Part shown: piece by piece, positions 17,601 to 26,354 of the stretch
Layout: each line of letters opens with the position of its first letter
How positions within the stretch are numbered: the stretch's first letter is position 1
NCBI RefSeq assembly: GCF_022802975.1
Contig: NZ_JAFEVZ010000008.1
Span: forward strand, 124,001-188,000
DNA from: Flavobacterium pectinovorum
Lineage (GTDB): Bacteria; Bacteroidota; Bacteroidia; Flavobacteriales; Flavobacteriaceae
Length of the DNA stretch: 64,000 nt
Reading direction: 5' to 3'
Translations under genes and position numbers: made by a program
Notes under the pieces: model-generated
Database searches by the model: none
Seen by the model: only the letters and a program-made list of their open reading frames with translations
What the model was told of the DNA's origin: nothing

Positions 17601-18140
17601 ATGAAGAATACTTCCCTTGAATTTGATAATGTAATTACGGTTAGCCGAACTTTATTTATCAATAAAATGAAAGACTACGGCAGTGCATGGCGTATTTTAA
17701 GGCTCCCATCACTGACGGATCAGATATTCATAAAAGCACAAAGAATCAGAAGTTTACAGGAAAATGAAATCCGGAAAATTGATGAAGATGAAAAAGGAGA
17801 ATTTATCGGAATTATCAATTATTCGATTATGGCATTAATTCAGCTAGAATTAGGCGTTGTTGACCAGCCTGATTTAGATGTAGAAAAAGCAACTGAACTA
17901 TATGATGCTAAAGTTAAATTAACCAAAGATTTAATGGAAGCTAAAAATCATGATTATGGTGAGGCTTGGCGCGATATGCGTGTAAGCTCACTGACTGATT
18001 TGATCCTTCAAAAATTGCTTCGCGTAAAACAGATTGAAGACAATAAAGGAGCAACTTTAGTTTCTGAAGGTATTGATGCCAATTATCAGGATATGATTAA
18101 TTATGCCGTTTTTGCTTTAATTTTAAATCCAATAAAATAA
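17601..18140 (+). CDS. DUF1599 (nucleotide modification-associated domain 1) protein
   Basis: A 179-residue soluble protein made of two copies of one motif: KMKDYGSAWRILRLPSLTDQIFIKAQRI (residues ~23-50) and KNHDYGEAWRDMRVSSLTDLILQKLLRV (residues ~118-145). This tandem DYGxAWRxxRxxSLTDxIxxK pattern defines the DUF1599 family, which has been linked by comparative genomics to nucleotide or nucleoside modification. No experimental role is known to me. It is common in Bacteroidota next to folP and the DoxX-type gene, as here. Confidence 0.85.
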   Translation: MKNTSLEFDNVITVSRTLFINKMKDYGSAWRILRLPSLTDQIFIKAQRIRSLQENEIRKIDEDEKGEFIGIINYSIMALIQLELGVVDQPDLDVEKATELYDAKVKLTKDLMEAKNHDYGEAWRDMRVSSLTDLILQKLLRVKQIEDNKGATLVSEGIDANYQDMINYAVFALILNPIK

Positions 18141-18217
18141 TCAAATTCCAGTTTTAAAAAATTCCAAATTTCAATGCTAAACTTTGAATTTGGGATCTGA
18201 ATATTTAAATATTTTTT

Positions 18218-19318
18218 ATGAAAAACATCATTACCCAATTCTCTCGTCTTTTTGTTGGCGTACTATTTATTATTTCCGGCTTAATAAAACTAAATGACCC
18301 TGTTGGTTTCTCTTATAAATTAGCCGAATATTTTAGCGAACCGGTTTTTAATATGCCTTTTTTAGAGCCGTTTGCTTTGGGATTGGCAATCTTTTTAGTG
18401 ATTTTAGAAGTAGTTTTGGGCGTTATGTTATTGGTTGGATACAAAACAAAAACAACCATTTTAAGCCTTTTACTTTTAATAGTTTTCTTTACTTTTCTAA
18501 CGTTTTATTCAGCTTACTTTGATGTAGTTAAAGATTGTGGCTGTTTTGGAGATGCATTACATTTAACTCCTTGGCAATCCTTTACCAAAGATGTTGTGTT
18601 GCTTTTCTTTATTCTGATTTTGTTTTTTAATCAAAAATTAATAAAGCCTTTATTTTTAGCACAAAAAACTAATTTTGCAGTTTATGTAAGTGTTGTTTTG
18701 TGTGCTTTTATGGCAGTTTGGGTATTAAATCATAATCCAATAAAAGATTTCCGCCCTTATAAAGTAGGGACTAATATTGAAAAAGCAATGGAAATTCCTG
18801 AAGGCGCACCAAAATCAGTTGTAGAAATGGTTTTTATTTACAAAGTGAACGGAGTTGATAAAGAATTTACAGAAAAAGACTTAATGAATATTCCTGAAGG
18901 AGCAACATTTGTTGACAGAAAAGACAAAGTAATTACAGAAGGTTACGTACCGCCAATTCATGATTTTACCATGACAAAAGATGATTCTGATTATAAAGAA
19001 GAATTATTGAAAGAACCAAAATTACTGGTATTTGTAACTTATGATTTGACTCTTTCTAATCCGGACGGAATGAAAAAGTTGGAAAAATTAAATCAGGAAG
19101 CTAAATCAAAAGGGTATAAAGTAATTGCGATGACAGCTTCAGGCGCAGAAATAATTGCAAATACAAAAAAACAGTATGGTTTAAATGTTGATTTTTATTT
19201 TTGTGACGCTACAGCTTTAAAAACAGTTGAAAGAGCCAATCCAAGTATAGTTGTTATTCAAAATGGGACTATCATTCAAAAAGTTCATTACAATGATATT
19301 CTGGATTTAAGTCTTTGA
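18218..19318 (+). CDS. BT_3928-type DoxX family membrane protein
   Basis: A 366-residue protein. The first ~150 residues are a four-helix DoxX-like membrane domain (LFVGVLFIISGLIKLNDPVGFSYK, then GVMLLVGYKTK) including a Cys-rich KDCGCFGDALHLTP motif. A further transmembrane helix follows at ~155-172. The C-terminal ~180 residues form a thioredoxin-like or redoxin-like domain without an obvious CxxC. The combination matches the Bacteroidota BT_3928 family. It may take part in envelope redox chemistry, but this is inference. It lies 77 bp after the DUF1599 gene on the same strand. Confidence 0.8.
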   Translation: MKNIITQFSRLFVGVLFIISGLIKLNDPVGFSYKLAEYFSEPVFNMPFLEPFALGLAIFLVILEVVLGVMLLVGYKTKTTILSLLLLIVFFTFLTFYSAYFDVVKDCGCFGDALHLTPWQSFTKDVVLLFFILILFFNQKLIKPLFLAQKTNFAVYVSVVLCAFMAVWVLNHNPIKDFRPYKVGTNIEKAMEIPEGAPKSVVEMVFIYKVNGVDKEFTEKDLMNIPEGATFVDRKDKVITEGYVPPIHDFTMTKDDSDYKEELLKEPKLLVFVTYDLTLSNPDGMKKLEKLNQEAKSKGYKVIAMTASGAEIIANTKKQYGLNVDFYFCDATALKTVERANPSIVVIQNGTIIQKVHYNDILDLSL

Positions 19319-19516
19319 TTAATAGATTTGTAAAGTGTGTTTGGATTTCAAATGTTTCTTGATTTCTTTGCAATTGTATTTTGTTTTTTTGTAATTTCGT
19401 ACCTGTAATACAAAAAAATATGAATTAAAGATTATATTTTAAAATTTAAATGTTTCAGAATTATAATTTTATGTTCGTATTTACGTTCTAATACAGATAA
19501 AGCTCCTATAATATAC

Positions 19517-20533
19517 ATGTTGAAAAAAAATATTCTGTTTTTTTTGTTTTGTACTTCCGTTTCTTTTGGTCAAATAGGAGGGCGGTATGCATATCAATTT
19601 TTAAATTTAACAACTTCGCCAAGACAGGCGGCTTTGGGAGGAAAATCAATTACCATTTATGATGAAGATGTTAATCAGGTCATGTTTAATCCGGCAACGT
19701 TAAATGCAGATATGGACAATCAGCTGGCTATGAATTACGGTAATTATTATGGTGAAGCTTCTTACGGAACAGCTTCTTATGCTTATACTTACGACAGGCA
19801 TTTGCAGACATTTTATGCCGGAATAAGCTATATAAATTACGGAATTTTTGAAGGGTATGATGAAAATGATCAGCCAACATCAAATTTTACAGGAAACGAA
19901 GGAGCACTTTCAGTAGGGTATGCATACAATATTCCATATACGGATATCCATTTTGGAGCAAATGTAAAGTTAATTACATCTACTTTAGAAAGTTATAATT
20001 CTGTAGGTGGTGCGTTAGATTTAGGATTTTTATTCATTGATGAAAGAAATGATGTAAACTGGGCATTGTCAATACGTAATATTGGAACTCAATTTACTAC
20101 TTACTCAGGGTTAAAGGAAAAACTGCCGCTTGAGATTATTGCAGGTGTTTCTCAAGAATTAGATCACGTACCTATTAGATGGCATCTTTCTTTAGAAAAT
20201 TTGCAACAATGGAATATTGCATTTTCTAATCCTGTTCGTGGAGAAGGTAATACTGATGGATCAACTAAGGAAGATAAAGTTTCATTTGTAAATAACGCTT
20301 TGAGACATGTAGTTTTTGGCGTAGAACTTTTTCCTAAAAAAGCATTTAATATCCGATTAGGATATAATTTCAGAAGAGCCGAAGAATTAAGAATTGAAGA
20401 ACAACGAAATTTTTCAGGAGTTTCATTAGGTTTTGGATTAAAAATGAATCGATTAAAATTTAATTATTCGTATTCCAGATATACATTAGCAGCAAATACA
20501 AGTCTTTTTGGTTTAAATATTAATCTTCAATAG
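19517..20533 (+). CDS. porQ: Type IX secretion system protein PorQ
   Basis: A 338-residue outer-membrane beta-barrel protein with a signal peptide ending at SFGQ. It starts IGGRYAYQFLNLTTSPRQAALGG and contains DVNQVMFNPATL, the conserved PorQ N-terminal signature; the rest alternates in barrel-like fashion and ends in aromatic strands. PorQ is an accessory outer-membrane component of the T9SS linked to PorU/PorV/PorZ attachment-complex function. In Bacteroidetes it is often next to cmk, as here (one gene between). A variant -7 element (TAATTTCG) occurs at 19392-19399, ~110 bp upstream. Confidence 0.9.
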   Translation: MLKKNILFFLFCTSVSFGQIGGRYAYQFLNLTTSPRQAALGGKSITIYDEDVNQVMFNPATLNADMDNQLAMNYGNYYGEASYGTASYAYTYDRHLQTFYAGISYINYGIFEGYDENDQPTSNFTGNEGALSVGYAYNIPYTDIHFGANVKLITSTLESYNSVGGALDLGFLFIDERNDVNWALSIRNIGTQFTTYSGLKEKLPLEIIAGVSQELDHVPIRWHLSLENLQQWNIAFSNPVRGEGNTDGSTKEDKVSFVNNALRHVVFGVELFPKKAFNIRLGYNFRRAEELRIEEQRNFSGVSLGFGLKMNRLKFNYSYSRYTLAANTSLFGLNINLQ

Positions 20534-20542
20534 TGATTTTAT

Positions 20543-21142
20543 ATGAAAATATTTAATTTGATTTTGGTTGTAATAGTATCTGGTTTTTTTATCTGTGCAA
20601 AGCCTTATTTTAAAGATGAAGCTAATAGTCTTGAAATTGAAAGGATTAATTTTAGAATTGATGAAATGAAATCAATGCTGAATGTTAATTCTAAGTACAA
20701 CACTAAAATTGCTTTTTTTATTGATATGAGAATTCCATCCGGAAAAAATCGTTTTTTCGTTTACGATCTACAGAATAATAAAATTTTAGATCAGGGTCTG
20801 GTAGCTCATGGCTGTGGCTCTGATACCGGAATTAAAGGCGAATTGAAATTTAGTAACATACCTAATTCCAACTGTACTTCGTTAGGAAGATATTCTATTG
20901 GAAATGATTATAATGGAATTTTCGGAAAAGCATATCGATTGTCTGGCTTAGACGAAACCAATAGTAATGCATTTAAAAGAGCGATTGTTTTGCATCATTA
21001 TTCTGCAGTTCCATACGAAGAGCAAGATCATTATATTAGTCGCAGTCATGGCTGCCCAATGGTTAATGAACAATTTTTTAAAAGAATTGAAAAAATTATT
21101 GATGCTTCAAAATCAAACATCCTTTTAGATATTTATTATTAA
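20543..21142 (+). CDS. Murein L,D-transpeptidase catalytic domain-like protein
   Basis: A 199-residue exported protein with an N-terminal hydrophobic signal (LILVVIVSGFFI). It has the SRSHGCPMV motif with the Cys and His of a YkuD_2-type L,D-transpeptidase domain; HHYSAVPYE upstream of it and MRIPSGKNRFFVYDL near the N-terminus match that family. Such enzymes crosslink peptidoglycan or attach proteins to it; flavobacterial members are untested as far as I know. It starts 9 bp after porQ and precedes cmk on the same strand, so it probably shares the porQ transcript. Confidence 0.8.
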   Translation: MKIFNLILVVIVSGFFICAKPYFKDEANSLEIERINFRIDEMKSMLNVNSKYNTKIAFFIDMRIPSGKNRFFVYDLQNNKILDQGLVAHGCGSDTGIKGELKFSNIPNSNCTSLGRYSIGNDYNGIFGKAYRLSGLDETNSNAFKRAIVLHHYSAVPYEEQDHYISRSHGCPMVNEQFFKRIEKIIDASKSNILLDIYY

Positions 21143-21181
21143 AAATAAATAATAAAAACTCCTTAATTTAAAATTACCACT

Positions 21182-21874
21182 TTGAAAAATATTACCATTG
21201 CTATTGACGGCTTTTCATCAACCGGAAAAAGCACTTTAGCAAAACAGCTGGCCAAAGAACTTGCTTATGTTTATGTAGATACAGGTGCAATGTACAGGGC
21301 AGTTGCTCTTTTTGCAATGAATAACAGCTTGATTAAAGCTGATTTTTTTGACAAAAAAGCTTTGATTGATTCACTTCCAAAAATTCAATTAGAGTTTAAA
21401 TTTAATTCAGATTTAGGTTTTGCAGAAATGTATCTGAATGGAGAAAATGTTGAAAAACAAATTCGTACGATAGAAGTTTCCAGTTTTGTGAGTAAAGTTG
21501 CCGAAGTCTCTGAAGTTCGCTCAAAATTAGTAGAACAACAACAGGAAATGGGGAAAAATAAAGCCATTGTTATGGATGGAAGAGATATTGGTACTGTGGT
21601 TTTTCCTGATGCAGAGCTTAAAATTTTCATGACTGCCAGTGCAGAAACCCGTGCACAAAGACGTTTTGATGAATTACAGCAAAAAGGTGATAATGTCTCT
21701 TATGAAGAGGTTTTAAAAAACGTGGTTGAAAGAGATTATATAGATACACACCGTGAAGATTCTCCATTGGTAATAGCAGACGATGCTATAGAAATTGATA
21801 ATTCCTATTTAAATAGAGAAGAACAATTTGCTGCTGTTTTAGAATTGGTAAATGAGGTTGTTAAAACTGTTTAA
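21182..21874 (+). CDS. cmk: (d)CMP kinase
   Basis: A 230-residue cytosolic kinase that phosphorylates CMP/dCMP with ATP. Residues 1-20 hold the P-loop GFSSTGKST; later VYVDTGAMYRAVA, MDGRDIGTVVFPDAELKIFMTAS and ARAQRRFDEL-like motifs (here TRAQRRFDEL) and RDYIDTHREDSPL are all typical. The start codon is TTG: no in-frame ATG lies upstream before a stop and the P-loop begins only a few residues in, so this start is forced. It is the third gene in the porQ unit. Confidence 0.95.
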   Translation: MKNITIAIDGFSSTGKSTLAKQLAKELAYVYVDTGAMYRAVALFAMNNSLIKADFFDKKALIDSLPKIQLEFKFNSDLGFAEMYLNGENVEKQIRTIEVSSFVSKVAEVSEVRSKLVEQQQEMGKNKAIVMDGRDIGTVVFPDAELKIFMTASAETRAQRRFDELQQKGDNVSYEEVLKNVVERDYIDTHREDSPLVIADDAIEIDNSYLNREEQFAAVLELVNEVVKTV

Positions 21875-21940
21875 TTCTTTGTAGATTTCATTTTTAATGG
21901 TAGTTTTACCGCTTCATTTTATTTAAAGACAATTCATCGT

Positions 21941-23317
21941 ATGGGAATTAAAAACAGATTAATTGTAATGAGTTTTCTTCAGTTTTTTGTTTGGGGAGCA
22001 TGGCTTATTACTATTGGGAATTATTGGTTTGGAACTAAAAATTGGGAAGGAACTCAGTTCGGTTTGGTTTTCGGAACAATGGGGATTGCTTCTTTATTTA
22101 TGCCAACTCTGACAGGTATTATTGCTGACAGATGGGTAAATGCCGAAAAATTATACGGAGGTCTGCATATTTTGTATGCTTTAGTTTTGTTTGGTATTGC
22201 TCAGATTACGACTCCTGAAAATTTTATTTATGTAATGCTGGCTGCAATGTGCTGTTACATGCCAACAATTGCCTTAAGTAATTCAATTTCATATACTTCT
22301 TTGAAATTAAACAATAAAAATGTTGTAAAAGATTTTCCTCCTATTCGTGTTTGGGGAACTGTAGGTTTTATTGCCGCCATGTGGATTACAAACTTAACAG
22401 GCAGTAAAGCAACAGAATATCAGTTTTATATTGCCGGAATTGGCGCTTTGATTTTAGGTTTTTATTCGTTTACATTACCAAAATGTGAACCGCAGCGTTT
22501 AACAAAAGAGGATGCTTCCTGGGTTGAGACTTTGGGTCTGGAATCTTTCAAATTGTTCGGAAATTATAAAATGGCATTGTTTTTTATCTTCTCCATGTTT
22601 TTGGGAGGAGCTTTACAATTAACGAATGCTTATGGAGATGTTTTTTTGGATGAATTTAAACACTTTCCTAAATATGCAGATTCGTTTGTAATAAAATATT
22701 CAACTATTATTATGTCAATTTCTCAGGTTTCTGAAACCTTGTTTATCTTGGCAATTCCATTTTTTTTAAGACGTTTCGGAATCAAACAGGTTATGTTGAT
22801 AAGCATGCTGGCATGGGTTTTACGTTTTGGATTATTTGCTTTTGGAGATCCTGTTACAGGTTTATGGATGATAATTTTATCCTGTATTGTTTACGGAATG
22901 GCATTTGACTTTTTTAATATTTCAGGTTCGTTATTTGTAGAAAGCAATACTGACTCTAAAATTCGTTCTTCTGCTCAGGGATTATTTATGATGATGACTA
23001 ATGGCGTTGGAGCCGTTTTGGGAAGTTTAACCTCTGGTTGGGCAATTGACAAATATTTTACAAAATCATTTTTGACGGTTAATGAACTTTCTACATTTTT
23101 ACAGACAGATCCTTCTAATTCTAAAATGTTAGATTTTGTGAAATCTCAAGGGAATTCAATTTCTAATGATGGAATTTTTACTAATCCGGTTTTTATGAAA
23201 GACTGGCACTCTATATGGTTGTCTTTTGCAGCTTATGCTTTAATTATAGCAATTGCTTTTGCAATTTTGTTTAAACACAAACACGATCCTAAAGAATTAG
23301 AAAATATAGGGCATTAA
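21941..23317 (+). CDS. MFS nucleoside permease-like transporter (NupG/XapB type)
   Basis: A 458-residue inner-membrane protein with 12 predicted helices. The N-terminus NRLIVMSFLQFFVWGAWLITIGNYWF and LTGIIADRWVNAEKLYGG match the nucleoside:H+ symporter branch of the major facilitator superfamily, and the length is right for it. Substrates are likely nucleosides, which fits its place 66 bp after cmk, but neighbours alone cannot prove specificity. Confidence 0.85.
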   Translation: MGIKNRLIVMSFLQFFVWGAWLITIGNYWFGTKNWEGTQFGLVFGTMGIASLFMPTLTGIIADRWVNAEKLYGGLHILYALVLFGIAQITTPENFIYVMLAAMCCYMPTIALSNSISYTSLKLNNKNVVKDFPPIRVWGTVGFIAAMWITNLTGSKATEYQFYIAGIGALILGFYSFTLPKCEPQRLTKEDASWVETLGLESFKLFGNYKMALFFIFSMFLGGALQLTNAYGDVFLDEFKHFPKYADSFVIKYSTIIMSISQVSETLFILAIPFFLRRFGIKQVMLISMLAWVLRFGLFAFGDPVTGLWMIILSCIVYGMAFDFFNISGSLFVESNTDSKIRSSAQGLFMMMTNGVGAVLGSLTSGWAIDKYFTKSFLTVNELSTFLQTDPSNSKMLDFVKSQGNSISNDGIFTNPVFMKDWHSIWLSFAAYALIIAIAFAILFKHKHDPKELENIGH

Positions 23318-23334
23318 ATTATGCTATAATTATT

Positions 23335-23389
23335 AAAAAATAAATCCCACAAATTAAATGTAAAGTTTAATTTGTGGGATTTATTTTTT
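23335..23389. terminator. Strong bidirectional terminator
   Basis: An 18-bp perfect stem (TAAATCCCACAAATTAAA and its complement) extended by A6/T6 to about 24 bp, with a 7-nt loop TGTAAAG. It lies between the convergent permease and NTF2-like genes. Confidence 0.88.
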
Positions 23390-23400
23390 GATTCAAAACT

Positions 23401-23871
23401 TTATATTGACTTTTCGTATTTTTTAAGAGATAATAAAGCCTGCTCTTTTATTTTATTTTGAAAAAATCCTGTCCACCCTAATAAATATCCGGTAATTCCG
23501 AAAGCTTGTTTTGCCCATTTCCATACATCAAAATTATCAGTGTGTTTGATAATTAGTCCGTCCTGAAAGAGAAACTCAGCAGAAATTCGATTAACAACTT
23601 TCCGATTTGTTTTGCTAAAATTATAAGTAGCAACCCAACGGGCCGATCCTGAAAATTCATCGGCTTTTATATTTGAGAATTCAATTTTAATATTCCCCTT
23701 ACTTTTTAAAAGCAGCATTTCCCACATTTTGGAAACCTGATTGCCTTTTAAAAGACCAAAAGCAGGATCTACAAAATGAACTTTAGGATGATAGCATTCG
23801 CTCATTGTTTTAGCATCTGCATTTGCAAATGCAGTATAAAATTTAATAATTAAATTTTCGTTAGGATTCAT
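23401..23871 (-). CDS. SnoaL/NTF2-like fold protein
   Basis: A 156-residue soluble protein. The start is set at the ATG of NPNENLIIKFYTAFANAD; a TTG 9 bp upstream is less likely because it lies within the promoter octamer. The pattern FYTAFANADAKTMSECYHPKVHFVDPAFG, the central RWVATYNFSKTNRKVVNRISAEFLFQDGLI and the end HTDNFDVWKWAKQAFG are typical of the SnoaL-like/ketosteroid-isomerase fold family. Enzymatic function cannot be assigned. Confidence 0.8.
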   Translation of the reverse strand: MNPNENLIIKFYTAFANADAKTMSECYHPKVHFVDPAFGLLKGNQVSKMWEMLLLKSKGNIKIEFSNIKADEFSGSARWVATYNFSKTNRKVVNRISAEFLFQDGLIIKHTDNFDVWKWAKQAFGITGYLLGWTGFFQNKIKEQALLSLKKYEKSI

Positions 23872-23877
23872 TTTTAA

Positions 23878-23885
23878 CAAAATTA
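23878..23885 (-). promoter_or_regulatory. -7 promoter element of NTF2-like gene
   Basis: TAATTTTG on the minus strand fits TAnnTTTG, only 6 bp before the ATG at 23871, implying a nearly leaderless mRNA. Confidence 0.4.
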
Positions 23886-23922
23886 GGCTATAAAAGTAAG
23901 ATTATTTTTGGTTTAATTAACG

Positions 23923-24447
23923 TTATAGAAGACTAATTGCTGCAGCTGTATCAAAAGATTTTTTAGATTTATCAAAAGCAGTCGAAAAATAATTTTTTCT
24001 GCTTATTGCTGTAAAATAACCGGTTTGGTTTCCAAAAGCATTAGAATTGCCAGTGACAATAAATCTAATTGCATGAATGTCGGTTTTTTTTAATTTTAAA
24101 AACTCAGCAGGAGTAAAATAATAATAAGAAGTAGTTTTTCCTTCTTCATTTTCCTTAATGTTTTTATCAACACAGGCAATCACATCAGCATTGACTAAAT
24201 CAACATAAACACCTCCTGAAATTCGGGCTTTGTCATAGGCAGTAGCAATGGTCAGTTTTAAAATTCCTCCTTTATCCGTTTTTGCAATCTGTACATCAAT
24301 TTCTCCTGTAAGAATATATTTTTCACAGATAAAAGTATAATTTTCAGTGGCAGGAAATGGTTTTGAGCCTTTTACACTTATGGTTTGTTGGGCATTCGCA
24401 AAAAATGAAATCAAAAGAAACGAAAAGAAGGATAATTTTAAAGTCAT
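23923..24447 (-). CDS. Secreted protein of unknown function
   Basis: A 174-residue exported protein with signal peptide ending FFANAQ. The mature domain is predominantly beta (SVKGSKPFPATENYTFICEK, LTGEIDVQIAKTDKGGILKL) and ends with a Ser/Ala-rich tail. No family was recognised. It starts 10 bp after the lipoprotein gene that precedes it on the minus strand and is likely co-transcribed with it and the M23 peptidase gene. Confidence 0.6.
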   Translation of the reverse strand: MTLKLSFFSFLLISFFANAQQTISVKGSKPFPATENYTFICEKYILTGEIDVQIAKTDKGGILKLTIATAYDKARISGGVYVDLVNADVIACVDKNIKENEEGKTTSYYYFTPAEFLKLKKTDIHAIRFIVTGNSNAFGNQTGYFTAISRKNYFSTAFDKSKKSFDTAAAISLL

Positions 24448-24457
24448 ATGTGGTTAA

Positions 24458-24931
24458 TTATTTAATTATTTTAGCATCAAATTTCTCATCCCAATCCATT
24501 GATTTTATGGCAGAAATTAAATTTTCCTGGTTTACAAAAACCCGAAGTTCTTTATTGGCAACCTTTTTTGTGTACAAAGCATGATAGCGGTAAATGGTTT
24601 CCTGTTTGGTTTTATAAACCCCGTCTAATTTCAAATCAATAAAGCTTCCATAATATTGTCGAAACCTTAAACAGGTTTTGGTTAAACGTTCTTCAGTCGT
24701 GTTTTCCATAACAGATTTCGTTACTTCAGTTTCATTAAAAGGTTTAAACTTTGATGTATTGCACGTTTCAAGAACTCTTTTTCCTAGTGAATAGGCTTTG
24801 TTTTGCTGGTTCGAATTTATTTCGGCTTCCAAAACTTTTTTAATTTTTAAATCTTCAGTATTTCTGCTGACCGTTTTGGACTTACAGCTTATTAATAACA
24901 ACAAACATATAATCAATCCTGCTTTCTTCAT
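24458..24931 (-). CDS. Putative lipoprotein
   Basis: A 157-residue protein with a clear lipoprotein signal (LIICLLLLISC, Cys at residue 16). The conserved-looking C-terminal part (YRYHALYTKKVANKELRVF, VNQENLISAIKSMDWDEKF) resembles small DUF3887-like envelope domains, but I cannot confirm this. It lies 6 bp after the M23 peptidase gene on the same strand. Confidence 0.6.
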   Translation of the reverse strand: MKKAGLIICLLLLISCKSKTVSRNTEDLKIKKVLEAEINSNQQNKAYSLGKRVLETCNTSKFKPFNETEVTKSVMENTTEERLTKTCLRFRQYYGSFIDLKLDGVYKTKQETIYRYHALYTKKVANKELRVFVNQENLISAIKSMDWDEKFDAKIIK

Positions 24932-24937
24932 AACTAT

Positions 24938-25615
24938 TTATGTTATTTTTAATAATAAATTGGGATCGGGGCAGTTTTCTATATAAAAATTTAAATCCTT
25001 TGTGTTACAGACACCGGGATAATCACCCCAATAGTCTTCTATATTTTTAATAATTTGAAAATGTAAATGCGGTGCATAATCTCCGTTTACTTCTGAATTT
25101 CCTATTTTGGCCAGATGCTCTCCTTTTTTAAAAAAATTACCAACGCTAATCCCTTCTATACTTTCTAACGATAAATGCCCGTATAAAGTATAAAATTTTT
25201 GATTTTCAATTTCGTGCTCTAGAATTATCGTTGGACCATAATCACCTAAACCGGTATTGTTTTTAAAACTATGTATTTTTCCGTCAAGCGCCGTCAAAAC
25301 AGAAGTGCCGGCTTTTATCCATAAATCGAGGCCAATATGAATATTGCGTTCAGGAATTAAATCGTTTTTAAAAATTGAACTTCGTTGATATAAAGTCCGT
25401 CCTTCAATATAACCTCCGTAAGCAACTTCGGCATTATTCTTTTTTAAATAATCAGTAATATATTTTTCAAAATCAGCTGAATTTCCAGATTTACTTCCGG
25501 TTAGATTCTGGTTGTTTACAGATAAATCTAAAGAGATGTATTTAGAGTAATCAATACTTGAATCGATAATTTTTGTTGGTGGTATATTTTTTAATATAGA
25601 AGCAAGAGGTTTCAT
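24938..25615 (-). CDS. M23 family peptidase (peptidoglycan endopeptidase-like)
   Basis: A 225-residue protein with a LytM/M23 domain in its C-terminal two thirds. Zinc-site motifs are HIGLDLWIKAGT (H and D ligands), YTLYGHLS and PHLHFQI (HxH). It lacks an obvious signal peptide, so its location is uncertain; many flavobacterial homologues are also predicted without one. It likely cleaves peptidoglycan stem peptides or is a regulatory homologue. It lies 9 bp after the methyltransferase-like gene on the same strand, forming a four-gene minus-strand run. Confidence 0.85.
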   Translation of the reverse strand: MKPLASILKNIPPTKIIDSSIDYSKYISLDLSVNNQNLTGSKSGNSADFEKYITDYLKKNNAEVAYGGYIEGRTLYQRSSIFKNDLIPERNIHIGLDLWIKAGTSVLTALDGKIHSFKNNTGLGDYGPTIILEHEIENQKFYTLYGHLSLESIEGISVGNFFKKGEHLAKIGNSEVNGDYAPHLHFQIIKNIEDYWGDYPGVCNTKDLNFYIENCPDPNLLLKIT

Positions 25616-25624
25616 AAATTAGAA

Positions 25625-26290
25625 TTAGGCAACTTTTTCAATAATAATTAACTCGTTATGTTGCTCTACACGTGGCAGCATTTTAGTTAAATATAATTCA
25701 GTATTAATTTCTGAAATGTATTTACGATTCCTAATATTATGCTTTTCGTCAAGAATCATAGTGTTAAAAAGCACAAAACCCTGATTGTTTAAGATAGAAA
25801 AAACTCTTTCACTAAAAAAACGTTCAAATAAAAAGTTAGGCATATTGGTGTCTTCAAAAACATCAATAATAATAAGGTCGTATTGTTTTTTAGTTTTTAA
25901 AACAAATTCAAATGCATCATCGATAATGATTTCTAATTGCTTAATTTGAGAAAGGTTAAAATATTCATTTGCAATCTGAATCATATCAGCATCAATTTCG
26001 ACTCCTGTTATTTTTCCTTTAAATTCAATTTCATCAACCAGGGTTTTTATAACGCTTCCTCCTGCAACTCCTAAAACCAATACATGATCCATTTCCTGAA
26101 TAGTTTTAAAACCAATATTTTTTAAACCATACCTTAATATGCGCTGTAAACTTCCGTAAGAATAATTTGTGTTTTCTGAATCTAAAACTAATTCGCCGTT
26201 AGCCCACGTTACTTCAATAGTTTTACTGCGTATTGATTTTTTTTTAAATATTTTGATCGGAATTAAATAACTAAATATTTTTTGAATCAT
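25625..26290 (-). CDS. Spermidine synthase-like SAM-binding protein
   Basis: A 221-residue Rossmann-fold protein. The start is the ATG of MIQKIFSYLIPIK; a GTG 9 bp upstream is less likely. Motifs: VLVLGVAGGSVIKTLV (SAM or dcSAM loop), ITGVEIDADMIQIANEYF and IIIDVFEDTNMP, the order and spacing of the spermidine synthase superfamily. It lacks the full polyamine-synthase N-terminal domain, so the true substrate is open. A -7 octamer lies just upstream at 26307-26314. Confidence 0.78.
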   Translation of the reverse strand: MIQKIFSYLIPIKIFKKKSIRSKTIEVTWANGELVLDSENTNYSYGSLQRILRYGLKNIGFKTIQEMDHVLVLGVAGGSVIKTLVDEIEFKGKITGVEIDADMIQIANEYFNLSQIKQLEIIIDDAFEFVLKTKKQYDLIIIDVFEDTNMPNFLFERFFSERVFSILNNQGFVLFNTMILDEKHNIRNRKYISEINTELYLTKMLPRVEQHNELIIIEKVA

Positions 26291-26306
26291 TTTTTGCACT
26301 TTTACC

Positions 26307-26314
26307 CAAATTTA
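26307..26314 (-). promoter_or_regulatory. -7 promoter element of the methyltransferase-like/M23 run
   Basis: TAAATTTG on the minus strand, 16 bp before the ATG at 26290. It probably drives the minus-strand genes down to 23923. Confidence 0.45.
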
Positions 26315-26354
26315 GCATTAATTTTTTTTATTTTGTGCGAAATATGGAATTTTA

